DNA from: Zophobihabitans entericus
GTDB lineage: Bacteria; Pseudomonadota; Gammaproteobacteria; Enterobacterales; Orbaceae
DNA length: 64,000 nucleotides
NCBI RefSeq assembly: GCF_011745665.1
Contig: NZ_CP050253.1
Location: forward strand, 1,029,418 to 1,093,417
Direction of reading: 5' to 3'
The position numbers and the translations under genes are program-made. The notes below the pieces were generated by a model. The model made no database searches. It saw nothing but the letters and a program-made list of their open reading frames with translations, and was not told where the DNA came from. How positions within the stretch are numbered: position 1 is the stretch's first letter; the number at the start of each line of letters is the position of its first letter. Shown here piece by piece: positions 61,421-64,000 of the stretch.

Positions 61421-61432
61421 TGCTCTTTAACA
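61421..61432 (+). promoter_or_regulatory. boxA antitermination site before 23S
   Basis: TGCTCTTTAACA is an exact match to the rrn boxA consensus and lies ~135 bp before the 23S gene. Confidence 0.85.
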
Positions 61433-61566
61433 ATATGGAACAAGCTGAAAAAATAACGAGTTCTCGAGCTGGTTGTGCGGTGTGTATTGGTATTTTTATT
61501 GATACGTGCGGTATGACAGAGTAAGAGAGAAGACTTATAGCTGTTAGAGACATCTAAGAGTTGTAA

Positions 61567-64000
<2,434 letters not shown>

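Overview
The window is an AT-rich piece of a gammaproteobacterial chromosome. It carries ordinary housekeeping genes with enteric-type synteny (tusE-ftsB-ispD-ispF-truD-pcm, ppsR/ppsA, rlmJ next to gor, metK next to sprT, btuB-murI-rrn), a complete srl (sorbitol PTS) operon and one rRNA operon. From remembered 16S and protein sequences, the mix of enteric gene order, low GC and sugar catabolism best fits the Orbaceae (insect-gut symbionts such as Gilliamella or Orbus). That placement is an inference; a 16S search would settle it. I see no prophage, insertion sequence or CRISPR array.

Layout. 1-10.4 kb is a carbohydrate region. It holds a 5'-truncated LacI-like/solute-binding-protein fusion, an MgtC-family protein, an MFS permease with a PhnP-like metallo-hydrolase, a TIM-barrel isomerase of the EryH type beside an EryD-like SorC regulator, then transaldolase and transketolase. 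The isomerase lacks the canonical TIM Asn and has an altered loop 6, so it probably acts on tetrulose phosphates. These would feed erythrose-4-phosphate to the adjacent pentose-phosphate enzymes. 10.5-11.6 kb holds riboflavin synthase and an NlpE-like lipoprotein that has lost its Cys motif.

11.95-27.0 kb is a single reverse-strand gene for a secreted surface protein of about 5,018 residues. It is built from SdrD/Cna-B-like modules and contains a tandem array with an exact 1,383-bp period (461 residues, about 4.8 copies). It ends without a recognisable membrane anchor.

27.5-37 kb carries an SDR oxidoreductase, tpx, abrB-grxB, a Pr6Pr membrane protein, the divergent ppsR/ppsA pair and an unrecognised secreted protein with a possible lectin-like C-terminus. 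37.6-46 kb carries tRNA-Ser, the tusE-to-pcm cluster without surE, nagK, a MuiA-like protein and recD. 46-51.3 kb is srlAEBDMR with shared inverted-repeat operators and a perfect CRP site, then yciT. 51.3-59.1 kb carries gor, the coupled sprT-unknown-rlmJ operon, metK and btuB-murI. The metK-btuB spacer has tandem MetJ boxes at both ends, one of them over the btuB promoter, followed by a cobalamin riboswitch and a hairpin that would hide the btuB ribosome-binding site. From 59.1 kb to the end is an rRNA operon: two promoters, boxA, 16S, tRNA-Ile, tRNA-Ala and a 23S gene cut by the window edge.

How it fits together: sorbitol enters through SrlAEB and becomes fructose-6-phosphate through SrlD. 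Transaldolase and transketolase link this to pentose and tetrose phosphates, PpsA/PpsR set PEP supply for the PTS, and NagK salvages N-acetylglucosamine. This suits a bacterium living on plant sugars and sugar alcohols and holding on to a surface through a giant adhesin.
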